Part shown: in pieces, positions 9,141-18,091 of the stretch
Layout of the letters: every line of letters begins with the position of its first letter
How positions within the stretch are numbered: the stretch's first letter is position 1
Origin: Aquimarina sediminis
GTDB taxonomy: Bacteria; Bacteroidota; Bacteroidia; Flavobacteriales; Flavobacteriaceae
Assembly: GCF_002895435.1 (NCBI RefSeq)
Contig: NZ_POYJ01000011.1
Span: 124,001-188,000 of the forward strand
Length of the DNA stretch: 64,000 nt
Direction of reading: 5' to 3'
Made by a program: the position numbers and the translations under genes
Notes under the pieces: generated by a model
Databases searched by the model: none
Told to the model about the DNA's origin: nothing
The model's input: only the letters and a program-made list of their open reading frames with translations

Positions 9141-12100
9141 ATGTATATCATGGGGAAAACTACATTACTAATAAAACTGATTGTACTATTTATCCTATTA
9201 GGGACAACCACTAATGGTCAATCGCAAACCGAAATCTGGAAAAAAACAACCACAGATATTTCAAAAAAAGAAGTATCCAAATCTAAAATTTCTATAGATG
9301 AATCTATCTATGAACTCCAAAAGAATACCCTTCATACGGTTTTGGAGCAGTTACCAGCAAAAAAAAAAATTATACTAAGTTTTCCTGATACTTACAATCA
9401 ATTTCAGGAGTATCGCATACAGGAAACCCAGGTTATGCATCCTTTATTAGCTTCGAAGTATAAGAGCATTAAAACCTATACCGGAAAAGCAACCGATGGA
9501 TCCAATAAAACCATCCGTTTTACCTATTCAAAACTAACGGGTATCCATGGGATTATATCTGACCAAAACCAAAAGAAAACTTCGATACAACCGGTAGGAA
9601 AATCGAAACATCGTTTTTATAATGCCATACAAGAACAATCACTTTACAACTCCTTTGATTGTCTTACAGAAGAATTACAAAAGTCAAACGCTGCTCCAAA
9701 GAACAAATTAGGGACTAAAAGCTTTCCGAAAGAGTTAAAAAAATATCGATTGGCAGTATCGGTACCTGGAGAATATTCTCAATTTTATCTGGATGGTACC
9801 GAAAAAGATGACACCGAAAGAAAAACCAAGGTTCTAGCCTCGATTGTTACCACTGTTAACAGAATAAATGAAATATTCAGACGTGATTTTGGAGTTGTCG
9901 TAGAACTTATCCCTAGTACTGATGAAGTAATTTTTCTTAATTCGAAAACAGACCCTTACTACTCCTGGTATTCAGGCGGAGGTAACTATGCAAATGCATT
10001 AAAAAGTACTTTAAATCAAAACCCAAATATCGGAATTGCTGCCTACGATATAGGGCATTTATTTCAGGTAGAGGACGCCAAATATGGAAATGCAGGAAGT
10101 GTAGGAAATGTATGTTTGGATGAACATAAAGGAAAGGCCTATTCTGTACATAGAAATCCTGAATCCGAAGATATGAGGCTATTAGTAGCACATGAAATGG
10201 GGCATCAATTTGGAGCTTATCATGTAAGCAGTAAATGTAGAAGTGGTAACGGGATCAGTGAGGTAGAACCAGGAAGTGGTAGTACTATTATGAGTTATGC
10301 AGGCATATGTGCTCCAAATGTCCAAGCCGAAATGGATGGGTATTATAACTATGTAAATATCAGAGATGTTCAAACATACCTCAATACGATGTCTTGTGGA
10401 GAGACCATTAACACAACTAATAATGCTCCTGTTGCTAATGCGGGAAATAATTATGTAATACCTGTCTCTACTCCTTTTGTACTAACTGGGCAGGCAACCG
10501 ATATTGATGGAGTAGATAACCACACCTATACTTGGGAGCAAAATGACCCCGAAAGACCCAGTACCTCAACATCTCCTAAACCCAATTCGGCAACTGGTCC
10601 TTTATTTCGTTCTCTCCCTCCTGCCAATTCTCCAAAAAGATATTTCCCGGCATTACAACATGTTATTGAAGGCAATTTGACTCCTACCTGGGAGGTACTA
10701 CCCAGTGTAGCCAGAACTATAGATTTTGCCTTTACCGTAAGAGATAATGGTGTTGAAGGAGGTCAAACCGATTCTGACCTAATGACGGTAACCGTAGCAT
10801 CAGGTTCTGAAATGTTTACCGTAACATCACAAAATCAGCCAAATATTGTATGGAATCAAAATGAGCAACAAACGATAAGCTGGAATGTAGGTAAAACAGA
10901 CCTGGCACCCATATCAGTTTCTCATGTAAATGTACTTCTATCTCTTGATGGCGGGTATACTTATCCTCTTGTTTTAGCCAATAATATCCCCAATGATGGT
11001 TCTGAAACGATTATAGTACCTACAACAGCATCTACTGAAAGAGCAAGAGTTATGGTACAGGCTGTGGGTAACATATTTTATGCTATTAACAGCACCAATT
11101 TCAAAATTCAGGCGTCAGAATTCACATTACATACCTCTAACTCCAGTTTGGATATTTGTAAAGGTGAAGAAGCCATCTATACATTGAAATACCAGACATT
11201 TTTAGATTTTGATGAGACGGTCACTTTTACAGCGCAAAATTTACCGGCAGGAGCTACTGCTTCTTTTATACCCGCCACGATTAACGGTAAACAACTTGCC
11301 GAACAAGAAGTAAGAGCAAGGATATCAAACACCACCAATGTAACCGTTGGCTCGTATGATATTACCCTTGTAGGAACAGCGACTGGCGGTCAAAAAAAAG
11401 AAGTCAAGGTAACACTTAATGTGTATGATGCTACCATAACTCCATCAACACTAACCAATCCAGCAAATGTTTCATTTGTGTATACCCTAACTCCAACCCT
11501 ACGTTGGCAAAATGATTCAAATGTCAGTTCTTTTGAGTATCAAGTGGCTACAGATGCCAATTTTATCAATATTATTGAAAGTAATACGGTAACACTATCC
11601 GAAGTAACACTTCAGTCTTTACAACACAATACCTCGTATTTCTGGAGAGTTAAAAAAAATAATGCATGCCAATCAGGAATGTACTCCCCTCCTTTTTCTT
11701 TTACTACTGCATGTAGCGATCCTCAAAATTTCATAGCAACCGAAATAGGGCATAACTATGCTGATCTTAATTGGGATGATAACAATAATAGTTCCTGGGA
11801 ATTAGAATATGGCACAGAAGGTTTTGCAATAGGAACAGGAACGATAAAAACAGCTAATACCGCTAACTACAAATTAACGGGATTACTACAATTATCCAAA
11901 TATGATATTTACCTAAGATCAAAATGTACTGTAGGTCAAACAGGAAGCAATATAGGTCCAATTCAAATAAAAACATTAGGTGATTATTGTAATGGAGATC
12001 GTTTTTATGACTCGGGAGGGCCTAATGGAAATTATAGTAATCGTGAAGATGAAATTATTGTACTAACCCCTGATAATGATACACAAAGGATCAGACTTGA

Positions 12101-13994
12101 TTTTCAACATGTGGATATTGAGCCGTATTATGATGATTTAGCGATTTATGATGGTCCCGACACCAACTCCAGACTGATCACATGGGTGTCTGGCACACGA
12201 ATTCCTTCTTCTATAATTTCTACTCACCAAAGTGGAAAGTTAACACTCCATTTTATATCTGATGAGAATACAACCAGCGCTGGATGGGACGCTATAGTAA
12301 GCTGTGAACCAAAGCCTCTTTGTAGATTTCCGGATATAGTGACCTTTGAGAACACTACTTCAAACTCGACTACAGTCAACTGGTCAAAGCAAGACACCGA
12401 AGAATCCTGGGAATTGGAGTATGGCTTAAAAGGGTTTACTCGGGGACAAGGCACTACTGTAATAGCAAATACCAATAGTCATACCCTGCAAAACCTTGAC
12501 TCAAACACAGAATACGATATATATGTACGAGCCAAATGTATTGGCGGAGGGTATAGTGATCCTATGCCCGTTTCATTTACCTTTAGAACCTTATGCGGCA
12601 TTGTAAAAGCACCTTTTTATGAATCATTCCCTGATAATACAATTCCTGATTGCTGGACGGATAATGGAACTCCCAATTGGTCAGTAGATTATCACTATGG
12701 CGGTGCCGCCTATTCTGCCGGTGATCATACCCCCGGAGGAGGAACACGATATGCATGGGTTTACGGTAATCATACGCAACCAACCAATCAACCCACATCC
12801 AAATCAACATTAGAAAGCCCACTTATTGATGTTAGTGGCTTAGAAAAACCCAGTATTGGATTTGCACTGTTTAGTGAAGTCTTTCCTGAAGATAGGCACT
12901 CCAAAATAGAGGTTAGCTTTTTTGATGGAAATCAGTGGAATGTATTGCTTACTAAGCAAGAAAGTTCACAACGATGGACAGAATACTATTTTGACATTTC
13001 GGGATATACGATTACCGATGCGATCAAACTACGATTCGAAGTGACTCGATATCAAGAAAATGGTTCTTATCAAGGTTCTGGAGATATCTTAATTGATGAT
13101 GTTTTTGTAGGTATCGCCCCGGATTATTGTGGCGGAGATCGTTTTTATGACTCTGGTGGTCCCGACTTTAATTATAAAGATCAAGAACACCGTGTTACGG
13201 TGCTGGCACCAAACGACGAGCAGTCTCGTGTTCGACTCATCTTTGATACTTTTGATATTGCAGCTTGTTGCAGTACTATTGATATTTATGATGGTCCTGA
13301 TACCTCTGCACCACATATCGGTACGTATACAGATACCGCTCCACCAGAAATTGTATCTACTCATCCCAGTGGAAAGCTAACCGTACTGTTTGTTTCAAGT
13401 CAATATAGTGTTTTAAAATCAGGATGGGATGCCCGGGTAATTTGTGAACCCAAACCTATCCCGGTATGTCAATCTCCTGACGCCATTAATTTTACAGAAA
13501 TCACTTCTACTAGTGTCAACACATCCTGGGATGAGCATTCGGGCAATACCCAGTGGGAAATCCTGTATACTGTATCGGGAGATACCAGTAGTCAAAAAAC
13601 ATTAGTAGTCAACCAACATACTGCTATATTAAAAGGTTTATCCCCAGATACTCAATATGACGTATTTATAAAAAGTATTTGTAATACTGTAAATGGAGAG
13701 CTAAAAGGTCCTTATTCGTTTAAGACCGCTCCAAAACCAGATGTTTTGGAACCTGAACCTATAAAAAAAGGCATCTCTTATTTCCCAAATCCAACTACGG
13801 GTAAAGTCTTTATAGAATCCGGTGATCCTATTAGAGAGATTAAAGTTGCTCACATCTCCGGGCAAACCATTCTTAGCAAAACATACAATGCCAATGATGT
13901 TACCCTGTCACTAGATGATCTGGCTCAAGGGATATATTTTATAACTGTATATTCTAGCACAACCAAAAGAATAATAAAGGTGCTCAAAAGATAG
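9141..13994 (+). CDS. Secreted reprolysin-like zinc metalloprotease with CUB, FN3 and T9SS sorting domain
   Basis: 1617 residues. Signal peptide about 1-27 (a second in-frame ATG three codons in is equally good), propeptide-like region to about 195, then an M12B/reprolysin-like catalytic domain with the zinc motif HEMGHQFGAYH (residues 351-361; three His ligands and catalytic Glu352) and a Met-turn MSYAGIC (384). After beta-sandwich modules come FN3 domains (about 857-945, 1058-1150, 1441-1530), two CUB-like domains beginning YCNGDRF (948) and YCGGDRF (1328), and a MAM-like segment (about 1155-1325). The end (about 1545-1617) is a type A T9SS sorting domain (SYFPNPTTGKVFI ... KVLKR). The enzyme should be exported by the type IX system and anchored or released at the surface to degrade protein. 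It is monocistronic, followed by a clear terminator. Confidence 0.9.
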   Translation: MYIMGKTTLLIKLIVLFILLGTTTNGQSQTEIWKKTTTDISKKEVSKSKISIDESIYELQKNTLHTVLEQLPAKKKIILSFPDTYNQFQEYRIQETQVMHPLLASKYKSIKTYTGKATDGSNKTIRFTYSKLTGIHGIISDQNQKKTSIQPVGKSKHRFYNAIQEQSLYNSFDCLTEELQKSNAAPKNKLGTKSFPKELKKYRLAVSVPGEYSQFYLDGTEKDDTERKTKVLASIVTTVNRINEIFRRDFGVVVELIPSTDEVIFLNSKTDPYYSWYSGGGNYANALKSTLNQNPNIGIAAYDIGHLFQVEDAKYGNAGSVGNVCLDEHKGKAYSVHRNPESEDMRLLVAHEMGHQFGAYHVSSKCRSGNGISEVEPGSGSTIMSYAGICAPNVQAEMDGYYNYVNIRDVQTYLNTMSCGETINTTNNAPVANAGNNYVIPVSTPFVLTGQATDIDGVDNHTYTWEQNDPERPSTSTSPKPNSATGPLFRSLPPANSPKRYFPALQHVIEGNLTPTWEVLPSVARTIDFAFTVRDNGVEGGQTDSDLMTVTVASGSEMFTVTSQNQPNIVWNQNEQQTISWNVGKTDLAPISVSHVNVLLSLDGGYTYPLVLANNIPNDGSETIIVPTTASTERARVMVQAVGNIFYAINSTNFKIQASEFTLHTSNSSLDICKGEEAIYTLKYQTFLDFDETVTFTAQNLPAGATASFIPATINGKQLAEQEVRARISNTTNVTVGSYDITLVGTATGGQKKEVKVTLNVYDATITPSTLTNPANVSFVYTLTPTLRWQNDSNVSSFEYQVATDANFINIIESNTVTLSEVTLQSLQHNTSYFWRVKKNNACQSGMYSPPFSFTTACSDPQNFIATEIGHNYADLNWDDNNNSSWELEYGTEGFAIGTGTIKTANTANYKLTGLLQLSKYDIYLRSKCTVGQTGSNIGPIQIKTLGDYCNGDRFYDSGGPNGNYSNREDEIIVLTPDNDTQRIRLDFQHVDIEPYYDDLAIYDGPDTNSRLITWVSGTRIPSSIISTHQSGKLTLHFISDENTTSAGWDAIVSCEPKPLCRFPDIVTFENTTSNSTTVNWSKQDTEESWELEYGLKGFTRGQGTTVIANTNSHTLQNLDSNTEYDIYVRAKCIGGGYSDPMPVSFTFRTLCGIVKAPFYESFPDNTIPDCWTDNGTPNWSVDYHYGGAAYSAGDHTPGGGTRYAWVYGNHTQPTNQPTSKSTLESPLIDVSGLEKPSIGFALFSEVFPEDRHSKIEVSFFDGNQWNVLLTKQESSQRWTEYYFDISGYTITDAIKLRFEVTRYQENGSYQGSGDILIDDVFVGIAPDYCGGDRFYDSGGPDFNYKDQEHRVTVLAPNDEQSRVRLIFDTFDIAACCSTIDIYDGPDTSAPHIGTYTDTAPPEIVSTHPSGKLTVLFVSSQYSVLKSGWDARVICEPKPIPVCQSPDAINFTEITSTSVNTSWDEHSGNTQWEILYTVSGDTSSQKTLVVNQHTAILKGLSPDTQYDVFIKSICNTVNGELKGPYSFKTAPKPDVLEPEPIKKGISYFPNPTTGKVFIESGDPIREIKVAHISGQTILSKTYNANDVTLSLDDLAQGIYFITVYSSTTKRIIKVLKR

Positions 13995-14023
13995 TCTTTG
14001 ATCATAACTTAGGCTTATGCCTC

Positions 14024-14068
14024 AAAATGATTCTGTTAGCTCATACATGTTAACAGAATCATTTTTTT
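14024..14068 (+). terminator. Rho-independent terminator of the metalloprotease gene
   Basis: A 15-bp perfect stem, AAAATGATTCTGTTA (14024-14038) with TAACAGAATCATTTT (14051-14065), 12-nt loop, followed directly by T residues to 14069. It lies 30 bp after the protease stop. Confidence 0.9.
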
Positions 14069-14113
14069 TGCCAGTCTTAGTCCTTCATTTTCAATTGAAC
14101 TTTGACGGGTGTT

Positions 14114-14134
14114 CCCTGAGCTTTTGTCGAAGGG
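14114..14134. repeat. Dispersed CCTGAGC/GTCGAAGG-type repeat, copy 1
   Basis: CCCTGAGCTTTTGTCGAAGG resembles the short dispersed palindromic repeat common in flavobacterial intergenic regions (core CTTCGACAAGCTCAG). A related sequence occurs at 18101-18121, so two such elements bracket the toxin/immunity locus. Confidence 0.5.
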
Positions 14135-14169
14135 TTCAGTCTGACACCTCAATAAAAAACACAAGGTAG

Positions 14170-14520
14170 TTTAGATAACCCGAGCTGATAAAATGGTCTT
14201 TCGAGTTGATCCCGAGGTGGTTCGAGCTGATACAATCACGGTTCTAACCACCTGCATAGGTAGTTAGAACTGATACAATCACGCTTCGAGCCGATCCCGA
14301 AGTCCTTCGAACCACCTACATAGGTGGTTCGAGTTGATAAAATGGTGCTTCGATTTGATAATTTATCAAAACGAAGCCTGAACGCATCAAATATATTCGA
14401 TAAAATATCAGCTCGAAGCGTGATTTTATCAAAAATAATCGTCAAATTATCAGCTCGAAACGATAAACTATCAGCGCGAAGCGGCAATCTATCAGCTCGA
14501 ACCACCTCGGGATCAAAAAG
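14170..14520. repeat. 21-bp minisatellite arranged as two converging arrays
   Basis: About 15 imperfect copies of a 21-bp unit with core TTCGAGCTGATA. In the left half (to about 14350) units read on the plus strand; in the right half (about 14390-14510) they read as the reverse complement (ATCAGCTCGAA), so the block is a large imperfect palindrome. Inside are perfect short hairpins, for example TCGAACCACCTA with TAGGTGGTTCGA near 14308-14333. Because 21 is a multiple of 3, both strands stay open as heptad-repeat reading frames (minus-strand unit LRADSLS; plus-strand unit LSARSGN), but neither frame has other gene-like features, so I treat it as non-coding. Confidence 0.8.
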
Positions 14521-14541
14521 AATCCTCACAATATGAGGGAT

Positions 14542-14560
14542 ACCCCTTATCGAGAGGGGT
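14542..14560. repeat. Short GC-rich hairpin
   Basis: ACCCCT (14542-14547) pairs with AGGGGT (14555-14560) just after the minisatellite. It may be a terminator or part of the repeat block; no T-run follows. Confidence 0.35.
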
Positions 14561-14603
14561 CATAGGCATGTCTTTAAGGGGTAAAACTGTATATCTGGAA
14601 TTT

Positions 14604-14766
14604 TATACCATTTACACTTTGAATTTACCGCAATAAAATTCTCTTTTTCGCCTATGCTTCAGAATAAAAATTAACCATAGCTATAGCTATGCTGAATTTT
14701 TCTTCTTTGCATAAACAAAAAATAGCTTATTTTCTTTTACGGTAAATTCAAAGTATAACTGGTATT
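14604..14766. mobile_element. MITE-like long imperfect inverted repeat
   Basis: About 160 bp with near-perfect ends: the left end (14604-14631) contains ACTTTGAATTTACCG and the right end (14740-14766) contains its complement CGGTAAATTCAAAGT, with flanking TATACCA/TGGTAT also inverted. The interior pairs imperfectly around a centre at 14685 (AGCTATAGCT). It has no coding capacity. Size, terminal inverted repeats and intergenic position fit a miniature inverted-repeat element or a long structured RNA. No target-site duplication is certain. Confidence 0.55.
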
Positions 14767-14915
14767 ATACCAAATTTCGTACAAAGGCTGTAGGTAAAAT
14801 AGTACTGTAACACCTTCGTTTTTGAGGATTTACCGTATATCGTTATTCAAATAGTTCTCTTAACTTAGCTACCCTGTAGTACATCATTCTTAGGTAAACA
14901 CATAAAACCAACCCT

Positions 14916-15992
14916 ATGGTATCAAATTCTCTGTTTGACATACAGTCTATCCAAAGCGAATTGGAGATGGCATTGTATTCTGCTTTATTTGATTTTGGAG
15001 AACCTTATAGCAGTGCAGAATCCTGGGCTATAACAAGTCTGCAAAATAATGTAGAACAAGCAGCCGGAAAGATTGCCAATAGCAAAAACACGATGAGTAG
15101 TGGTTTTGGAGTTGATCCTCCGGGACATGGGTTTCGGGTAACTTTTGGGCTTCAGATTTTAGTAGGTTACAAAATTAGATTGAGAGGTAATGCCAATATA
15201 GGATACGGAAACCGATGGGGCAATTTTGGAGCTACATCCTCGCTTCACTTTGCGGTTTATAACGGTGGGATTGGAACCGGAATCCATAAAAAAGATCTGG
15301 TGGTGGATGTAACGGCAGCCGTAAATCTTACTGTAGGAGGAGGACAAGGTACTGCTCTGCAATCCTATTCTCTAAACTATAATTCTCCCATACCTACACT
15401 TAATGATTTTGAGAATTCTTTTAGTTATGGGCAATTGCTCACCTGGAACTCCGGAGTGAATGAGAATCAATTTTCATTAGACAGAATCCAGCGAGAAGGG
15501 ATGATTGGTTTTAGGCTGGGAGACGTTAATGTAAGTACCAATAATGATACTCGACGACTATATCTGGGAGGAGGTACAGATATGGCATGGACAGGAGGAA
15601 TCTCGGTAGCAACACCATTCTTTGAAGTAGGTTTTCAAGATTTTTCTGGGGATTATTCAAGAAAAGACGATGAAAAAAGAGATTTCATTCTAGATCAAAT
15701 AAAAGAAGCTAAAAAAAATAATAATATAAGTAAGTTTCAAAAAGAAATTAAGATATCCGAATTAGAAGTTGAACTCAAAAAATTAACATCTAATTATCAT
15801 AATCAAACCTCTTATCAAAAAAAACTAAATAAAGCTTCAACCTATATTCGAGTCAATAATAATGGTTATAATGCAACTGTAGATTTAATTGGTGATGCCT
15901 GGTTACAAAATGCTATTCATAGTGCCATTAAAGATTTTAAATTTGAATACAATTATAAAAACATAGAAGTATGGGGTGGAAAAAACTGGTAA
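14916..15992 (+). CDS. Toxin-like protein, orphan C-terminal module of polymorphic-toxin type
   Basis: 358 residues, no signal peptide or membrane helix. Residues 65-250 are Gly/aromatic-rich and probably beta-sheet (repeats such as GYGNRWGNFG, GGIGTGIH, FRLGDVNVS, YLGGGTDMAWTGG); 250-300 is a charged coiled coil; the tail from about 303 (NKASTYIRVNNNGYNATVD) to VWGGKNW is compact. From memory it resembles the 'polymorphic toxin type 23' modules at the ends of Bacteroidota Rhs/YD proteins, but here no Rhs part exists: an in-frame stop (14895-14897) lies 18 bp before the ATG. Three candidate immunity lipoproteins follow, the first overlapping its end by 22 nt. Two further copies of its 3' end lie downstream. 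Toxin activity is inferred from this layout, not from catalytic residues. Confidence 0.45.
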   Translation: MVSNSLFDIQSIQSELEMALYSALFDFGEPYSSAESWAITSLQNNVEQAAGKIANSKNTMSSGFGVDPPGHGFRVTFGLQILVGYKIRLRGNANIGYGNRWGNFGATSSLHFAVYNGGIGTGIHKKDLVVDVTAAVNLTVGGGQGTALQSYSLNYNSPIPTLNDFENSFSYGQLLTWNSGVNENQFSLDRIQREGMIGFRLGDVNVSTNNDTRRLYLGGGTDMAWTGGISVATPFFEVGFQDFSGDYSRKDDEKRDFILDQIKEAKKNNNISKFQKEIKISELEVELKKLTSNYHNQTSYQKKLNKASTYIRVNNNGYNATVDLIGDAWLQNAIHSAIKDFKFEYNYKNIEVWGGKNW

Positions 15993-16537
15993 TTTTTTCA
16001 TTTTTCGCAATTGTAGGATGTAATGCTTTGTTTAAAAACTATTATAGAACTAAAGACAGGGGGATTAGACCTAAAAGACCAAAATTTGAATTAGCAAAAA
16101 AAAATTATAGTCTAACAAAAAACGATATAATTGATACCAGTGCTGTTTACATTTATCAAAAAGAGGTTGTTTATGGTAATGGAGAAAAGGAAATAGAAGA
16201 GTATTTTTACAGGTTTTTTTCTAATGGAAAATGTATTCGTGGGTTCCCATCTGATTTTAAAAGAAACAAATTGATTCTTAGTGATTTTAACAACCTGAAT
16301 CGTGGAGGATCATTTATTGGCTATTATCAGATTAAAGATTCTAACAATTTGGTAACCGAGACCTTCTCTGTAGGTGTCGGAGAAAATGGAAAGTATATTA
16401 AAGATTATGGTGTTTTAAAAGGGGATACTATATTTTTATTTAACGCTCCCTTTACTAAAGAAAAAATAAATAAAGGTAATGTAGAGATTTATATAAGAAA
16501 AAAAGTAGAAGGGCTAACAGGAACACCAGATTGGTAA
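15971..16537 (+). CDS. Candidate immunity lipoprotein 1
   Basis: 188 residues starting MGWKK inside the last codons of the toxin-like gene (22-nt overlap, other frame). A short n-region and hydrophobic stretch lead to lipobox VGC (Cys17), so the product is probably a periplasmic or outer-membrane lipoprotein. The body is basic and aromatic, with EEYFYRFFSNGKC, FIGYY and a C-terminal KVEGLTGTPDW. It is clearly paralogous to the genes at 16718 and 17420 (shared start, central RFF-x2-G, IGYY and identical or near-identical end). Tight coupling to a toxin-like gene suggests a protective role against it. No enzymatic motif is visible; the family is not recognised by name. Confidence 0.6.
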   Translation: MGWKKLVIFSFFAIVGCNALFKNYYRTKDRGIRPKRPKFELAKKNYSLTKNDIIDTSAVYIYQKEVVYGNGEKEIEEYFYRFFSNGKCIRGFPSDFKRNKLILSDFNNLNRGGSFIGYYQIKDSNNLVTETFSVGVGENGKYIKDYGVLKGDTIFLFNAPFTKEKINKGNVEIYIRKKVEGLTGTPDW

Positions 16538-16574
16538 AAGAAAACATTTATTAAAAGTCTAAAAAGAAACAGCA

Positions 16575-16736
16575 AACAAAGCCTCAACCTATATTCGTAT
16601 CAATAATAACGGGTATAATGCAACTATAGATGTAATTGGTGATGCCTGGTTACAAAATGCTATTCATCATGCCATTAAAGATTTTAAATTTGAATACAAT
16701 TATAAAAACATAGAAGTATGGGGTGGAAAAAACTGA
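16575..16736 (+). pseudogene. Toxin 3'-end remnant, copy 1
   Basis: 54 codons in the toxin frame match the last part of the toxin-like gene (NKASTYIR ... WGGKN), with conservative changes only (for example Val to Ile, Ser to His) and no internal stop; the final Trp codon has become TGA. It has no start codon. Its last bases supply the ATG of the next immunity gene at 16718, in the other frame. Confidence 0.85.
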
Positions 16737-17239
16737 TAAGCTTTATTTTAATTATTATTTCGATGAACAGCTGTTGTATTCCCTTACTTCAAAAAAAATA
16801 CTATACAACAGAATATGGTAGTCACAGACCAATAAAAAGTAAATTCAAAACAACTAGAAATAGAACCAAATCTATATTAGAAGAGAGCTTAACCAAAAAT
16901 ATTTACTTCAGAACTGACTCTATTTATATAACAAAAGTTAAGGACAAAAAGAAGGAATTAAAAATTGTTAATACTTTCAAAAGATTCTTTTCTGATGGTC
17001 AATATATAGAAGGTACTACGAAAAATATTAGAAACGGATTAGAAGATTTTAATAATTTAAAATCGGGAATTATAGGCTATTATAAAACACAAAATGATAA
17101 AATACTGTATGAATACTTTTTGGTAACAGCTCATAATTGTGGTGATTATTATAGAGCTGAATCTAATATAATTGGAGATAGTATAGCAGGCTATAAAAAA
17201 ATTAAGGTAGAAGGGCTAAAAGGAACACCCGATTGGTAA
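16718..17239 (+). CDS. Candidate immunity lipoprotein 2
   Basis: 173 residues, paralogue of the genes at 15971 and 17420. Start MGWKKL lies inside the preceding toxin remnant. A hydrophobic stretch ends in a lipobox with adjacent Cys (MNSCC, Cys19/20). The central TFKRFFSDGQYIEG, IIGYYKTQND and C-terminal KVEGLKGTPDW match the paralogues, while the middle differs strongly, as expected if each copy recognises a different toxin variant. Length is 15-18 residues shorter, from a deletion near the end. There is no intact toxin gene between it and copy 1, so it is an orphan immunity gene. Function inferred from paralogy and position. Confidence 0.6.
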   Translation: MGWKKLISFILIIISMNSCCIPLLQKKYYTTEYGSHRPIKSKFKTTRNRTKSILEESLTKNIYFRTDSIYITKVKDKKKELKIVNTFKRFFSDGQYIEGTTKNIRNGLEDFNNLKSGIIGYYKTQNDKILYEYFLVTAHNCGDYYRAESNIIGDSIAGYKKIKVEGLKGTPDW

Positions 17240-17276
17240 AAGAAAACACTTATTAAAAGTCTAAAAAGAAACAGCA

Positions 17277-17441
17277 AATAAAGCTTCAACCTATATTCGA
17301 GTCAATAATAATGGGTATAATGCAACTGTAGATTTAATTGGTGATGCCTGGTTACAAAATGCTATTCATAGTGCCATTAAAGATTTTAAATTTGAATACA
17401 ATTATAAAAACATAAAAGTATGGGGTGGAAAGAACTGGTAA
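17277..17441 (+). pseudogene. Toxin 3'-end remnant, copy 2
   Basis: 55 codons including stop, in the toxin frame, nearly identical to the toxin 3' end (NKASTYIRVNNNG... to WGGKNW and TAA), no internal stop, no start codon. It is closer to the intact gene than copy 1. Its 3' bases contain the ATG of the third immunity gene at 17420. Confidence 0.85.
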
Positions 17442-17995
17442 TTTTTTTTAGTTGTATAGTCATAGTCTCCTTATTAGGCTGTAATAATTTTCTTAAAAAC
17501 TACTATACAAATGAAGAAGGAGGAAATAGACCCAAAAAAAGCAAATTCACACTTAACACCCCTTCTTACAATTTAACAAAAGGAGATTTAATTGATACAG
17601 TAGCGGTGTACGTTAATAAAACTGAAATGTATTATGGAGAAAAAACACATATTGACTTCCATTATCTAAGATTTTTTAAAAACGGACAATATATGGAAGA
17701 TTTAGTATCAAAAAAGGAAGACCTTAATTTACTGAATTTTAATAACGTTAATAATTCTCTAATGATAGGGTACTTTAACATTCAGAACAAAAAATATATA
17801 CAGCTTGAATACTTTCGTGTAAAATATGGAGAGGGTGGTTTTTATGATAAAAGGCAAGGTTATATAAAAAATGATAGCATTTTTCTTTTTTACAAGGAAT
17901 ATGACAAAAATGATTTTCCAATTCCCAATAAAAAAAACTGTAGAATATATATTAAAGAAAAAGTAGAAGGGTTAACAGGAACACCTGATTGGTAA
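17420..17995 (+). CDS. Candidate immunity lipoprotein 3
   Basis: 191 residues, third member of the paralogous set. Start MGWKEL lies in the second toxin remnant; the hydrophobic segment ends in lipobox SLLGC (Cys21). Shared elements are FHYLRFFKNGQYMED, MIGYFNIQNKK and the end EKVEGLTGTPDW. Between them the sequence diverges. The region after the stop has a further decayed repeat of the toxin end at 18014-18034, so this gene was once followed by another cassette or is the relic of a recombination end. Role as immunity protein is inferred from the array. Confidence 0.6.
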   Translation: MGWKELVIFFSCIVIVSLLGCNNFLKNYYTNEEGGNRPKKSKFTLNTPSYNLTKGDLIDTVAVYVNKTEMYYGEKTHIDFHYLRFFKNGQYMEDLVSKKEDLNLLNFNNVNNSLMIGYFNIQNKKYIQLEYFRVKYGEGGFYDKRQGYIKNDSIFLFYKEYDKNDFPIPNKKNCRIYIKEKVEGLTGTPDW

Positions 17996-18013
17996 AAGAA
18001 AACATTTTGTATT

Positions 18014-18034
18014 AGGGGTAGAAAAAACTAGTAA
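18014..18034 (+). pseudogene. Decayed fourth copy of the toxin end / immunity start
   Basis: GGGTAGAAAAAACTAGTAA matches the toxin terminal bases GGGTGGAAAAAACTGGTAA except for two G-to-A changes. It stands where the next cassette boundary would be; no immunity gene follows. Confidence 0.5.
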
Positions 18035-18091
18035 CTTCAGATTTTTACTTAGATTAAAACTATTAGTAGTAAAGAGATCTAGAGAGTAAAC

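Noticed and set aside
14170..14520. CRISPR array
   Set aside because: Units are contiguous 21-bp copies without unique spacers, orientation flips at the centre and no cas genes are near.
14236..14529. 97-residue minus-strand frame with heptad repeats
   Set aside because: Explained by the 21-bp minisatellite, whose period keeps all frames open; the plus strand is open too (14324-14536) and neither has a start context or conserved ends.
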